Part shown: one piece after another, positions 36,676 to 46,469 of the stretch | Numbering within the stretch: the stretch's first letter is position 1 | Layout of the letters: the number at the start of each line of letters is the position of its first letter | Assembly: GCA_019359215.1 (NCBI GenBank) | Contig: JAHHHS010000015.1 | Location: 50,019-114,018 of the forward strand | From: Nostoc indistinguendum CM1-VF10 | Lineage (GTDB): Bacteria > Cyanobacteriota > Cyanobacteriia > Cyanobacteriales > Nostocaceae | Reading direction: 5' to 3' | DNA: 64,000 nucleotides | Made by a program: the position numbers and the translations under genes | Notes under the pieces: generated by a model | The model's database searches: none | Told to the model about the DNA's origin: nothing | The model's input: only the letters and a program-made list of their open reading frames with translations

Positions 36676-38562
36676 CTAAACCAGAATCGGTAAAGTAATC
36701 ACAAATTCTGCTCCAACGCCTGGGGTAGAATTCACATCCAAAGTTCCGCCATGTTTTTCTACAAGAATAGATTGAGTGATCGCTAATCCTAATCCTGTTC
36801 CTTTACCAACACCTTTCGTAGTAAACAAGTGGTCAAATACTTTTTGTTTGACTGATTCACTCATACCTTGACCATTGTCAGCAATCTTTACCTCAACCTG
36901 TTTCTCTTTCAATGAGGTGGTAATTGTAATCAAATTAGGATTGGCTTTAATCTCCTCAAAACTCCGACCTATATTTGATTCATCCAAGGCATCAATAGCA
37001 TTCGCTAAAATGTTCATAAATACTTGATTTAATTGTCCTGGAAAGCATTCAATTTGGGGCAAGTTACTGTACTCCGTCACTATTTCAATTGCCGGACGTC
37101 TGTCATTGGCTTTGAGACGATGTTTTAAAATTAGAATTGTACTATCAACGCCTTCATGAATATTAAAGGGTACTTTGTAATCTCTATCGGCACGGGAGAA
37201 AGTGCGAAGACTGGTACTGATATTTTTGAGCCTGTCACGCGCCATAGTCATCGAATCAATCATCTTGGGGAAATCTTCCAAGCTATATTCCAAGTCGATT
37301 TCTTCGCCATGGGTAAGAATTTCATCTCCTGGAGTTGGAAACTTTTGTTCATATAGTTTCAAGTGTTCGATAACCTCAGTAAAGGTTGGTTTAGCTTGTT
37401 TGAGACTGGCAGCAATAAAACCGAGAGGATTATTCATTTCATGAGCTACCCCAGCAACTAAGTTCCCCAATGCAGACATCTTTTCACTTTGCACGATTTG
37501 TAATTGAGCTTGTTGCAAATCTTGTAAAGCTTGCCCGGCTTGTTGATAAAGCCGCGCATTTTCTAAAGCAATTGCTGCTTGGGAGGACAGTAGATTAATC
37601 ACTTGTAAACGGTTACTAGTAAATACCCCTTAATTCAGTTGATTTTCTAGGTAAAGAATTCCCAACAAATGACCTTGGTTAATAATAGGTGTACATAATA
37701 CACTCTGAGGCTGATGTTGGAGCATATATTCACCAATTACACCAGGAATATTTGTTTTGCAGTTGTCTATAATGACGGTTTCTCGAGTATTCTTAACGTA
37801 ATTGATCAGTTTTCTAGGGATATCTTGACAAGTATCTAGTAGTTGTGATTCAAGAATGGTTTTGACATCAGTCTGGGAATTTGACTGTTGGTCGATAAAG
37901 GTAATTGCCCGCACTTGCCAAGTGTCTTTTTGAGGAAGAATTAATACAGATGTTTTTGCACCAGAATTTTCTAGGATAATGCGGGTGAGACTGCTGATGA
38001 GTGCGTCTAATTCTATACAACCGGAAATGGTTTGAGCAGCTTTGAGAATGCAGGTCAAATCTAGAGCATCAGAAATATTAGTACTGCTGGTGGTGTAAGT
38101 AGATGTACGGGCGATGCTGGCTATGGTTTCTAAGGGATTGAAGTTGAATTCTTGCTGTTGCAAAATGGGCTTGAGTAATTTGGGATAGCGTTTTTCCAAG
38201 TCATCAGTTTTGGCTTTGGCTCCCCAACGGGCATAGCAGTAATATGCTTGTTGCAGATATCCTTCTGCGGCTTTTTCTTTACCCCATTCTAGGTAAAATT
38301 TGGCAGCAAGTTCGTTAGCGATCGCTGCTTCCTGAATATAGTCATTGGCGATCGCTTCTTGGATAGCGATTTCATAATAATCTGCGGCTTGTAGGCGGTC
38401 GCCAGTTACACGAGCTTGTTCAGCCAAAATTAAATTATACTTATGCTGATAATTGACTGGTGCATGAGCCGCCCATTCTTGCATTTTTGACTGGTTTTCG
38501 GCTACTTTCTGGAGATAAAGCTGTTGCTGTGCTTCATTTACCTGAGAACAAAGAGCTAACAA
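36676..38562 (-). pseudogene. GAF plus histidine kinase part of the broken giant kinase
   Basis: One continuous frame interrupted by a single in-frame TAA at about 37630. Before it: helical repeat LALCSQVNEAQQQLYLQKVA and a GAF domain ending ILYLENQLN. After it: GVFTSNRLQVINLLSSQAAI, then GVAHEMNNPLGF (phosphoacceptor) and ATPase motifs NILANAIDAL, DNGQGM and GKGTGLGLAI. Restoring the stop to Tyr or similar would give one normal protein segment. Confidence 0.85.
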
Positions 38563-38980
38563 ATTTAGAGATTGATAGAATCGGTTTAGCTATATAAACC
38601 GGGGCAAACAAACCCGATAAAATGCGGAGCGCAACTAATTTTTGGGGATCAGTTATTTCTGGCAAATCTGCCAACGCTGGAATTGACTGATGAACCAATA
38701 CTTGTTGCAACTGGTCATGTTCATCAAAAATCATTTGAGTGTTACCGTCTTCAGGTAACGTCAAATCTAGTAATTGAAGTGCTTCTCTACCTGTGGCTAT
38801 TGCTTCAATAAATTTATTTTGCGCTGTATAAGATTGGATTTGAATCTCATAGGTACGAACTTTTTCTAATGGAGATTTAGCGTTTTTAAGAATAATCTCT
38901 ACTAATGATTTTGATGACTCAAAGTTTGTATTGAGATATTCTGCCTCAGCCGCAGACTCGTAAACAGCAAGGGTTAACTG
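38534..38980 (-). pseudogene. TPR-like helical region of the broken giant kinase
   Basis: An open minus-strand frame reads LAVYESAAEAEYLNTNFESS and EKVRTYEIQIQSYTAQNKFI, with LFAPVYIAKP near its end. These match the helical repeat region between the ATPase and the GAF in the giant kinases. It is bounded on one side by the ISAs1 remnant and on the other by a deletion junction near 38550. Confidence 0.75.
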
Positions 38981-38989
38981 GCATTAAAA

Positions 38990-39290
38990 ATCTGAGATGC
39001 GATCGCAGTTTGCGAACGCAAAAGCATCAATTGTAATAATGCATCCGGCGATGTCTAATAATTCTAGTAACGCAGGAATAGCAGTGATTTCGTTCGATTT
39101 GTCGGCCACTTTCACCTGCCCCAAAACAAGACGGTGCTGACTCGACCATGCGCTAACCATATGTAAAGCTGTTTTTCCAATGTTAATGCATTGGCATTCG
39201 CTATACTTAAAGCCTTTGATTTGAGAGCAGGTGGATTCTTAGAAGAGTTGAAACCCGATGCCATAGTACTGAACCTGATCTAAAATAGAC
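38990..39290 (-). mobile_element. ISAs1-family transposase fragment inside the giant kinase gene
   Basis: The minus strand reads [40 protein letters not shown] and [11 protein letters not shown], the middle of ISAs1-type transposases with the catalytic Asp. Only about 65 residues are recognisable (about 38995-39182); both ends of the transposase are lost. Not linked in frame to the other ISAs1 fragment at 63.7 kb. Confidence 0.85.
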
Positions 39291-39396
39291 GCTTTACTTA
39301 TTAGCGTACTACTTAACATATTTAATACTCAAATTTGATTCTATTCCCATCTCTCGGTTAAATATTCTGTATATTTAGATACGATTTTATATGCGC

Positions 39397-40125
39397 TTAC
39401 CCTGTCAGATTTAATCGGGATAGATGTTCTCGTTCGGCAGGTTCCTCTAATAAATCCAGTCCGTAATTGAATTGGTTAACGATCGCAAAAATTCCTGACC
39501 CTTGCTGGTCTGGAGGTGTATTCTGCAACAACAATCGCCCAATTTGCAGGTGTGTTGACTGTTTTTGTGCTTCTGGAATGAGTGAATAGGCAGCTTGCTG
39601 AACGCGATCATGCAAAAATTTATACACAAACATCTCAGAATGTTTTTGAGTAGTTGCTTGATTTTCTGAACCAACAAAAAACTTATAAACCTCATTTTGC
39701 GGCAAAATCAACCCTTCTTGCAAAGCCTTCCACAAACAATCTGCGGTTTCTAACTCCGATTGTTTGGAAACAATCGCTAATGTTTTTAAATCGAACTGAT
39801 TCCCAATACAAGCAGCTAGCTTCAATTGCTGTTGAGTTGATTCTGGTAATCTTCGTAATTGAAAAAGCATAAAATCAACAACATCGTCTGCTAGAGTTTG
39901 CTGATTTATTTGGGAAATATCACATTGCCAACATCCCTCTACAAAATTGAATTGAATTAGTTTATCTTGATGTAATGCTTTGAGAAGCTGAGTTGCAAAA
40001 AATGGATTCCCTTGAGCTTTACGATAAATCAATTGTGAAAGAGATAAAGCCACATTTTCTGTACAATTTAACGTATCAGCTACAAGTTGATTCAATTGTA
40101 ATATGCACCAATTCCATTGGGTCAT
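39397..40125 (-). pseudogene. ATPase C-terminal (winged-helix) region of the broken giant kinase
   Basis: A 242-residue frame: LSQLIYRKAQGNPFFATQLL, then DDVVDFMLFQLRRLPESTQQ and KLAACIGNQFDLKTLAIVSK, then FLHDRVQQAAYSLIPEAQK. This is the region after the P-loop ATPase core of the AAA module (PF13191-type) in the giant kinases. The Walker A and B motifs themselves are absent, replaced by the deletion junction near 40100. Confidence 0.8.
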
Positions 40126-40783
40126 TTGATTGAAAAGGTAATTCTCCTGTGAGTAACTCGTAGAAAGTTACCCCAACTGAATAGAAATCAGTCCGGTAGT
40201 CAATCCCCCGATTCATTCTCCCTGTTTGTTCTGGGGAAATATAAGCTAGTGTCCCTTCTAAAACATTGGGGCTAATTAGGGTTTGCGTTTCCCTTGGTAA
40301 TAGCGATGCAATACTAAAGTCAATTAATTTAACTTGTTTTGTTTTAGGATTAATTAAAATATTGCTCGGTTTGATGTCTTTATGAATGATGTGTTGACTA
40401 TAGAGTATCTCTAAGGTATTACACAACGCGATCGCTATTTGTAAAAACTCTTGTAAAAGCCTGATATCTCGTGTATCGTTACGAGCAAAATAATCTTTGA
40501 GAGAAATGCCGCCAAAATCTTCCATCACCAACGCATAGCCATTTTGATACGCCTCCAGGCTGTAGGTTTGGATGATCGGCGATGAGTTTAGATTTTTGGC
40601 AATCGTGTACTGATTACGAAACTGCACCAGTTCATTGAAGGAGGGATATGGATTTTTCAGCAGTTTGATCACTACAGGTAATGAGTCACTTTCTCGATAC
40701 CCTCGATAAACTATAGTTCTTGAACCATTATAAATTTCTTCGATGACCTGATATCCATAAATACTAATATGAGTGTTGAACAT
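40076..40783 (-). pseudogene. Ser/Thr kinase domain, N-terminal piece of the broken giant kinase
   Basis: A 235-residue frame with an apparently complete kinase N-lobe and most of the C-lobe: VYRGYRESDSLPVVIKLLKN, catalytic loop IIHKDIKPSNILI, and LIDFSIAS (DFS in place of DFG, usual for this family), then GTLAYISPEQTGRMNRGIDY. It ends soon after GELPFQSNDPMELVH, where the frame runs into the deletion. It could in principle yield a stand-alone kinase domain. Confidence 0.8.
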
Positions 40784-41299
40784 ACTGCTAAATTCGAGTT
40801 ATTTCTAAACTTATTATTCCCAAATTAGCAACGGCAATTTATTGTTAATCACTAAATATTATGAGCTAGGTTTAGATTTAGAATTTCTAGGTTCTTGATA
40901 AAACTCGGTGACAACCAAATTTATCGAGACGTTGTTTCTAAAATCCAGTAGTGGGGACAAAATTTTAAGTTATCAAATGCAGATATAGAATACCCCATAC
41001 AAAAGCGTTGAGGTACTCAGTAGGAAGCTGCAAAGCGTAAGCTAGTAACAAAAATGCGCTAAGGACTAGGAAAAGGGAAAGGTTTTGAATCGCTTTCCTT
41101 TTTCCACTTTAACCTTTAAAGAGCCAAGCTCATCAGAGTGAACTACTACTACCTGCTGGGATTTTTAGTTAAGTTTCGTAGTCTAACTAGAGGCAATTAG
41201 CTGCTCAAATTGGAGAGACTATTTTATTATTGATGGGCAGCAGGGGGAGTTTGTTACTCCGCCGACTGTCATTGGGGAGGGTTATGTTTGAACCAGCCC
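40784..41299. other. Gene-free stretch of about 515 bp
   Basis: AT-rich. No coding potential, repeat or RNA recognised. It lies upstream of the giant kinase gene and downstream of the RidA-like gene. Confidence 0.5.
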
Positions 41300-41854
41300 T
41301 CAATCACGTTTTTCTGGAATTACTGCATAAGCATCAATTTCAAATAACATACCGTCAAGTGCAAGCCTTGGAACGGGAATAAGAGTATTTGCTGGTGGTT
41401 TATACCCCCAAAAATTTCTAATTTCACGTCCTAACGGGAGCAATTTATTTTGGTTGTAATCCACTATAAGAATAGTAGTTTTTGCTACATCTTGTGGTTG
41501 TGCACCAACGGCTGCTAAGGCAAAACGGAGGTTTTTAAAAGCTTGTATTAATTGCTGTTCAAAGTCATCGGAGACAAGATTCCCTTGTAAATCCGACCCA
41601 AATTGACCAGAAATATAGACAGTTCTCGCCCTTGATGGTGCAACAGCTATATGACTATAGCCATTTTGGGTTGCATCATATAACGTTGGTGGGTTTACTA
41701 ATTTCAACTCTTTGTTGTCTTTAGCGCTCACTTCCTTTTGTGTTCCCACCATCAAGGCGGTAGTTACTCCGGTACCTCCAAGCCACAAAAGTGCATTTCG
41801 TCGTGAGAAGTTTGTCACTAGTGAGTTTACAGCACTGGTAATACGTCTAGTCAT
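41300..41854 (-). CDS. RidA-family protein with twin-arginine signal
   Basis: A 184-residue protein. Residues 1-45 look like a Tat signal (FSRRNALLWLGGTGVTTALM, then a cleavage-like region), and residues 55-184 are a complete RidA/YjgF fold: NGYSHIAVAPSRARTVYISG, QFGSDLQGNLVSDDFEQQL, FKNLRFALAAVGA and VPRLALDGMLFEIDAYAVIP. The conserved Arg that binds the imine carboxylate in RidA is present in the PVPRLALDG region. RidA enzymes normally clear reactive 2-aminoacrylate in the cytosol, so export is unusual. Enzyme activity is inference. Confidence 0.85.
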   Translation of the reverse strand: MTRRITSAVNSLVTNFSRRNALLWLGGTGVTTALMVGTQKEVSAKDNKELKLVNPPTLYDATQNGYSHIAVAPSRARTVYISGQFGSDLQGNLVSDDFEQQLIQAFKNLRFALAAVGAQPQDVAKTTILIVDYNQNKLLPLGREIRNFWGYKPPANTLIPVPRLALDGMLFEIDAYAVIPEKRD

Positions 41855-41994
41855 TAAAGCTCCTTAAATATGAGTTCTCTATTTTTGCTAATACTTACTT
41901 TTATTATCTATTGACTTGAGTAAAAAAGCACTAACAAATAAAATTATTTAAGTGTGGTCACGCAATTGCAACACCTTAATTCGGGTTAGTTGGT

Positions 41995-42155
41995 TTAGGG
42001 AACTCCAAAAAATAAATTATCCATTTCTGGACTTCACTACGACTTTCCCTCCCCTTGCTCCCTGCCCCCTGCCTCTATAGCGTACCCCTTTGGGGAAGCA
42101 AGCTACGCGTAGCGTCCCGCAGGGATGGTATATTTTTTATTTGGAAATCCCTTAA
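41995..42155. mobile_element. MITE-like element with inverted ends TTAGGGAACTCCAAAAAATA
   Basis: The left end (41995) reads TTAGGGAACTCCAAAAAATA; the right end (42127-42155) is an imperfect reverse complement (GGTATATTTTTTATTTGGAA, then ATCCCTTAA). The interior holds a G/C-rich palindromic repeat (42080-42125, TACGCGTAGCGTCCCGCAGG). A lone copy of the left end occurs at 43343-43370. The element lies just past the 3' end of the next gene. Confidence 0.7.
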
Positions 42156-42187
42156 AGGGAATAGGTAAGGCTTAAATCTTGGCGATT

Positions 42188-42817
42188 TTAAGAAGTCAAG
42201 CCAAGTAACATCGTTGTAGCTGCTGGTTCTGGAACTCTTTGAGGAGTCCGTATAGAGAAATTTAGTACAGCTATACCCCTAGAGGTTAAGGGTCCATCAG
42301 TTGAACCTGGAGTCAGCCTGTCTTCTTGGGTAAAAGTTATTAAGCCTGTAGCATTCTCGAATATACCAGTTCCATCAGTAACATTTATGATGCCACCACC
42401 GACAATAGTTTGTTGAACCAGATCGATGACAGCGCTATCGCTTGCTCTTCCAAATAACTCATTAGAACCACCAAAATAGCGATCGCCACGAAGGTTGCCT
42501 TCTATGCCAAATACAGATGGATCTGCATCAAATGTGCTGAATATTTGGGTTCCGCGTTCCTCAAAACGCCCATAAGTTCTGCTGTCAAAGTTAGTTAATC
42601 CGAAAGGGGCATCACCAATACTTTCACCTAAAACGGCTACATCTAGAATGTTTTTTTCCTCATTAAAAACTGGACCAAAGATAGCTAGTGCGTCGTAAGT
42701 AATACTAAAGTTATAAATATTTTCCGTACTCTGTGCGGTTACTTCTTGTACATTCGCTCCAAAACTAAATAAAGTTAAGGCTACGGGAATGAACCATGTG
42801 ACTTTTTGACAGGGCAT
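42188..42817 (-). CDS. Secreted PEP-CTERM-type protein, shortened at the C-terminus
   Basis: A 209-residue protein. An N-terminal signal peptide (about 1-28, VALTLFSFGANVQEVTAQS) is followed by a beta-rich, acidic body. The C-terminus reads QRVPEPAATTMLLGLTS: the PEP motif and the start of the hydrophobic sorting helix are there, but the rest of the helix and the final basic residues expected of a PEP-CTERM signal are missing. A MITE-like element begins 32 bp further on, which may explain the truncation. It would be exported; anchoring or exosortase processing is doubtful. Confidence 0.7.
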   Translation of the reverse strand: MPCQKVTWFIPVALTLFSFGANVQEVTAQSTENIYNFSITYDALAIFGPVFNEEKNILDVAVLGESIGDAPFGLTNFDSRTYGRFEERGTQIFSTFDADPSVFGIEGNLRGDRYFGGSNELFGRASDSAVIDLVQQTIVGGGIINVTDGTGIFENATGLITFTQEDRLTPGSTDGPLTSRGIAVLNFSIRTPQRVPEPAATTMLLGLTS

Positions 42818-42910
42818 GATAGTCCTTTGTTTTTTAAGTTAAAACACAATTAGTGTCTCACTCAAAATAATACTAGAACTTACGCGCTAAACACCTCCGG
42901 TAATGACAGA

Positions 42911-43322
42911 TCAAGCCGCCTGTTCGCAGTTGACCATCCACGGAATACCGAATTGATCGACCAACATACCAAAGCGGACAGACCAGAAAGTTGATTCGAG
43001 CGGCATCTTCACTTTTCCGTTTTCTGCCAGGGCATGAAACACACGTTCTGCCTCCGCTGGTTCGTCAACGCTGATTTCCACATAGAGGCCCTGGGGTGTT
43101 TCAAAATAGCCAAGCGGGCTATCAGACCCCATTAAGAGGCGATCGCCAAAAGCGAGGCAGACGTGCATGATTTTGTCATGCCATCCAGCAGGCACATGTT
43201 TCTGCTGAAGGTGCATCAGAGTGAGTGAGCATCATGACAATTTTGCCGCCTAGACATTGCTCATAAAACTTGAATGCTGCTTTACAGTTGCCGTTGAACA
43301 TGAGATAAGGATTAATTTTCAT
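42911..43322 (-). pseudogene. VOC/PhnB-like glyoxalase-fold protein with one frameshift
   Basis: The intact family sequence is readable across two frames. MKINPYLMFNGNCKAAFKFY (start 43322) continues EQCLGGKIVMMLTHSDAPSA in the first frame, and HVPAGWHDKIMHVCLAFGDR to TFWSVRFGMLVDQFGIPWMV (end 42911) in the second. The switch falls near 43205. The usual length of about 135 residues is recovered when the frames are joined. It may be a real lesion or a sequencing error. Related proteins are the YhdN/PhnB-type VOC fold. Confidence 0.85.
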
Positions 43323-43342
43323 CGGGCGCTCCTAACTTTTTC

Positions 43343-43370
43343 TTAGGGAACTCCAAAAAATAAATTATCC
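43343..43370. repeat. Lone copy of the 41995 MITE end
   Basis: TTAGGGAACTCCAAAAAATA plus AATTATCC, identical to the left end at 41995 over 28 bases. It lies 21 bp upstream of the VOC gene start. Confidence 0.85.
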
Positions 43371-44989
43371 AATTTCTAAAAGCCACGCTTTTTCGAGGCT
43401 TGAGGACTTCCCGTGAAAAGTCAGATCAATGACAGATTATCTTCTTCTGCGTCTGCTATCTAATAAATTAACCGCAGCACCAGCAGCAGCACCACGCTAA
43501 TCCTTGTATTTCTGATTTTAGACAATAGCCATATTATCTAAAATAAGGATATTTGGATAATTGCACATACTAATAACGTAATTTTAGCCCAAAGCTTGTT
43601 GTATTTACTGAGTGGACAATAAATAAACTGACACATTAACTAAAAAACAGTAAACCAAAAAGTTTTCCTCAAAGAGCGATCGCTTTGACCGGAAAGTTGC
43701 GAAGGTTTTGGAAAATCTTTCTAAACCCATTAATCGCTTGAAAGTTAGCGTACCTGAAGCTTCAGGGGGATGGCTTTTAGGTATGAGTGCAATCGCCCAC
43801 ATCACGCTTGTGAAGCGTCGGCGTTAATTAATTACTCACCGTTCTCGATTACGCAACGGAAGTATCTCAGTGGATAAAAATTAGGATATAGAATCCCTGG
43901 TAGCAGGAGATTAGGTAGTTTGGGAGGGTAAATTTTCAGGTGCAGAGCTACCAAGAACTACAGAAGAAAAATAAATTACTTACGTTCAACTGGCAACCAG
44001 CAGTTAAGTAGACGGCATCCGCGACTTTGAGCTTCTTCCTTGGCAGGGCACAAAATATGGTTGCTGGTGATGGGGTGCTGAGTAAGGAAATCTGAGAATA
44101 GAAGAAGTAAGCGATCGCTAAACCCTTGCCCAGATAGAATTTTAACTGTAGAGCTTTGTTTGAAGGTTTCTATTAGCTTGCGATCGCTAATCTTCCCACT
44201 AAATCTAGGTTTCATCATTTAGCCCCAATTTTTATTTCCCCAGAGTGACAAAAGCGTCCGAGGAAAGCGATTGCCTGCGGCACGCTTCGCGGTCGCATTC
44301 CCAATGGATGTAAAGAAACATTTCTGTTTCTTAGAAGAGGGAACATACTGCTTTGGCTCACAGAACAAAGAATATCACTAACACCACCCTGGAAGATGCT
44401 TTGGCACAAGACCAAATGCGCCGTCAGCAAGAGCAATCCATTAGGGTTCCATCCCATGAGTATCAACATCTACTTAAGATTGTCGATTTTTCTGCCTCAA
44501 GCCTGTTTTTTTAACTCAGCGTTCCTGGGTCGTTTTTGCTGCTTAGTCTAAACTCCAGTCAAAAAAGCGAAAACCAAAAAGCCATTACCAAAATTAGATG
44601 TCTGCAAAAATTTTGATAACACAGATTTTAAACCAACACTTCTAGATGAGCTTTTCTGAAAAGCTCTTTGCTCCAGAGCAAAGAATGTGTGAATTATAGT
44701 TGCACGTATTTTGGTAAATAAGGAATATGGATTAGATAAAGTGCAAAACTAGTGACAAGGTATAGTAGATACATAACCAAGCTTGAGGCTTATCCCTCGG
44801 ATGTTTGATGGAGTGAAGTTTGAAGTATCTTAATTATATCTTTCTTCCTTCTGCTTTCTACCCTCTGCCTTCTGCCCTAAAGTGCGTAACCTTTCATCAT
44901 CAACAAAAGTTGCCAAGAACCGATAGTCTTCCCATATCAAGAGCGATCACAAAAGATTGAAATTTTTTCCTTCCCGAATCCAACATTTA
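43371..44989. other. Degenerate gene-poor region of about 1.6 kb
   Basis: No gene can be called. It contains a worn copy of part of a lipoprotein gene (43883-44008), palindromic repeat debris at about 44265-44300 and AT-rich sequence. Short open frames exist: minus 43976-44218 (80 codons) and plus about 44340-44515, the latter ending LEDALAQDQMRRQQEQSIRV-like; I recognise neither. Confidence 0.6.
43883..44008 (-). pseudogene. Decayed duplicate of the lipoprotein gene at 45868
   Basis: This stretch matches 45897-46018 almost base for base (for example AGAGCTACCAAGAACTACA and GGCAACCAGCAGTTAAG), with several substitutions and small indels. In the duplicate the reading frame contains a stop, and the signal peptide part is missing. 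Confidence 0.8.
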
Positions 44990-45238
44990 TTAACGCTTTT
45001 TTAAACGCTTTTCTTTGCCCAATAAAAAAACTAGATAAAAAGACTTCTTAAAAAATGGAATAGAAAGCCTAATATTCACAGTATGGCGCTTGCCAACGCG
45101 ATTTCCAAATACATTTTTTAGTTCTGCTAATTGGGCATGGGTAAAGCTAGCTGCTATTTTAGGACTAATGGAGGCAAAAAAATGTTGTATAAAAGGATCA
45201 GTTGTGGTATAGTTTTTGGTTAAATGCTTTTTAAACAT
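44990..45238 (-). CDS. Small protein of unknown family, paralogue of the next gene
   Basis: An 82-residue basic protein. Its core (ISPKIAASFTHAQLAELKNV, RHTVNIRLSIPFFKKSFYLV) aligns with residues 20-75 of the next upstream gene (45264-45749). It ends in LGKEKRLKKR, just at the point where the paralogue continues into a transmembrane segment. Both are on the same strand 25 bp apart, an operon-like pair that arose by duplication. I do not recognise a named family. Confidence 0.7.
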   Translation of the reverse strand: MFKKHLTKNYTTTDPFIQHFFASISPKIAASFTHAQLAELKNVFGNRVGKRHTVNIRLSIPFFKKSFYLVFLLGKEKRLKKR

Positions 45239-45263
45239 CTTAATTTTTTGTTAAGAATAAAGT

Positions 45264-45749
45264 TTAAAAATTCGGACTGTGTTCATAATACCAACACTTT
45301 CCATCATGCCAGACTCTATGAGTGTGTTCGCATTCAAACCTATCACCAATCCAAGGAATTAAAGTAGGAGAAGAGGAGGTATATCTGGTAGTAATTAAAG
45401 ATAATACAAAAGGAAATAGAATGTAACTGCAAGCTAATAAAATAATTATAAATCCTATGAGGAACAAAGCATTGCCAACAGTCCAAAAAGGATACAAACC
45501 TTTGCTAGAGCGTAAACGCTCTTGAGAGCGACGTTCTGAACCTGCTAGCAACACTAGATAAAACCTTAATCCAGGAATTGGTACTGAAACTTTTATGTCT
45601 AAAGGATGACGTGCCCAACCATGAGAGCCAAAACTTCTTATTACAGCTTCTAACTGCTCATCAGTGAAAGTATTTGCTATTTTCGGGTTAATCTGAACGA
45701 AAAGCTTCTCAAAATCAGGATCAGGATTAGTGTGCTGAAGATTTTTCAT
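45264..45749 (-). CDS. Membrane protein of unknown family, paralogue of 44990-45238
   Basis: A 161-residue protein. Residues 18-78 carry the shared domain (INPKIANTFTDEQLEAVIRS, ARHPLDIKVSVPIPGLRFYL, VLLAGSERRSQERL). A hydrophobic helix (about 92-118) follows, then a C-terminal part with a Cys/His pattern (ECEHTHRVWHDGKCWYYEH), which could bind a metal. The domain order suggests a small cytoplasmic N-domain, a membrane anchor and an outer metal-binding tail; topology is inferred. Confidence 0.75.
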   Translation of the reverse strand: MKNLQHTNPDPDFEKLFVQINPKIANTFTDEQLEAVIRSFGSHGWARHPLDIKVSVPIPGLRFYLVLLAGSERRSQERLRSSKGLYPFWTVGNALFLIGFIIILLACSYILFPFVLSLITTRYTSSSPTLIPWIGDRFECEHTHRVWHDGKCWYYEHSPNF

Positions 45750-45867
45750 TACTTTGCTACTCTCGTTTGTACTGACTCCATACCCTAGCCTTTAATACTA
45801 ATGTTGTACGGGCGCAGTCACAGCCTTATCTGTGTTCAAAACTGTAAAATATGACTATTTTTTAGGA

Positions 45868-46083
45868 TTAGCGAAATCTCCCTCCGTCACCTCGATAGGA
45901 TATAGAATCGCTGGCAGCAGGAGATTCGGTAATTTGGGAGAGTACATTTTCAGATGCAGAGCTACCAAGAACTACAAAAGATAAATTACTTACTTTCTGT
46001 TGGCAACCAGCAGTTAAGCAAGTACAAATCAAGCTTGTAATCAAACAATAGAGAAGAGAACGCATACTCAGTACTAACTTCAA
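45868..46083 (-). CDS. Small predicted lipoprotein
   Basis: A 71-residue protein. The N-terminus is a signal peptide with a lipobox (LLYCLITSLICTCLTAGCQQ, Cys near 27). The mature part is only about 45 residues and Ser-rich (SFVVLGSSASENVLSQITES). A broken copy of most of this gene is at 43883-44008. Not recognised as a named family. Confidence 0.55.
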   Translation of the reverse strand: MKLVLSMRSLLYCLITSLICTCLTAGCQQKVSNLSFVVLGSSASENVLSQITESPAASDSISYRGDGGRFR

Positions 46084-46469
46084 AATGTACTGAATAATTC
46101 TACAAGCGTTTAGTCACTAGTCCGGAAAATTTGCTAGAAAGCTTGTGTCTTTATTGACTTGCAAATTATTTGAACGCTGTTGTTACTATTGTATTTGACT
46201 CAAAATTACTCTTGATCACAACGAAGGTTAAGAACCAAGGAAAAAATCTTACCTTTCGCGTTTGATTATTTTTCAAGTCCCAAAGCTCCCGTCTGCGATG
46301 GGCTACGCCTATACCTTTCGCAACAAGTAAGAGTTAATGACATCATTTTAAAGTTTATTGAGAATAGAGTTTGCTTATTGACATGATGGCGGTCGCCCTG
46401 ATAAGGAAAATAAGTCGCGATTGCTTTGTCTAAGAAATCTAGGGAGATGAGTCGGAGCGATCGCTCCAA

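Larger units (their letters stand above)
36676..40783 (-). pseudogene. Broken giant Ser/Thr kinase-ATPase-TPR-GAF-histidine kinase gene
   Basis: Pieces on the minus strand, read right to left, reproduce the order of the giant (about 1800-residue) trifunctional signalling proteins of filamentous cyanobacteria: Ser/Thr kinase (40783-40076), part of the AAA-ATPase winged-helix region (40125-39397), helical TPR-like region (38980-38534), GAF (38562-37630) and histidine kinase (37602-36676). At least three lesions are visible: a deletion that removed the Walker A/B core of the ATPase with a frame change near 40100, an ISAs1 remnant at about 38990-39290, and a second deletion near 38550. A nonsense codon (TAA) lies between GAF and kinase. 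The protein cannot be made whole. Confidence 0.88.

Noticed and set aside
43605..43805. 66-codon minus frame in the degenerate region
   Set aside because: Contains a HIP1 site, has no family match and no ribosome-binding site; no support as a gene.
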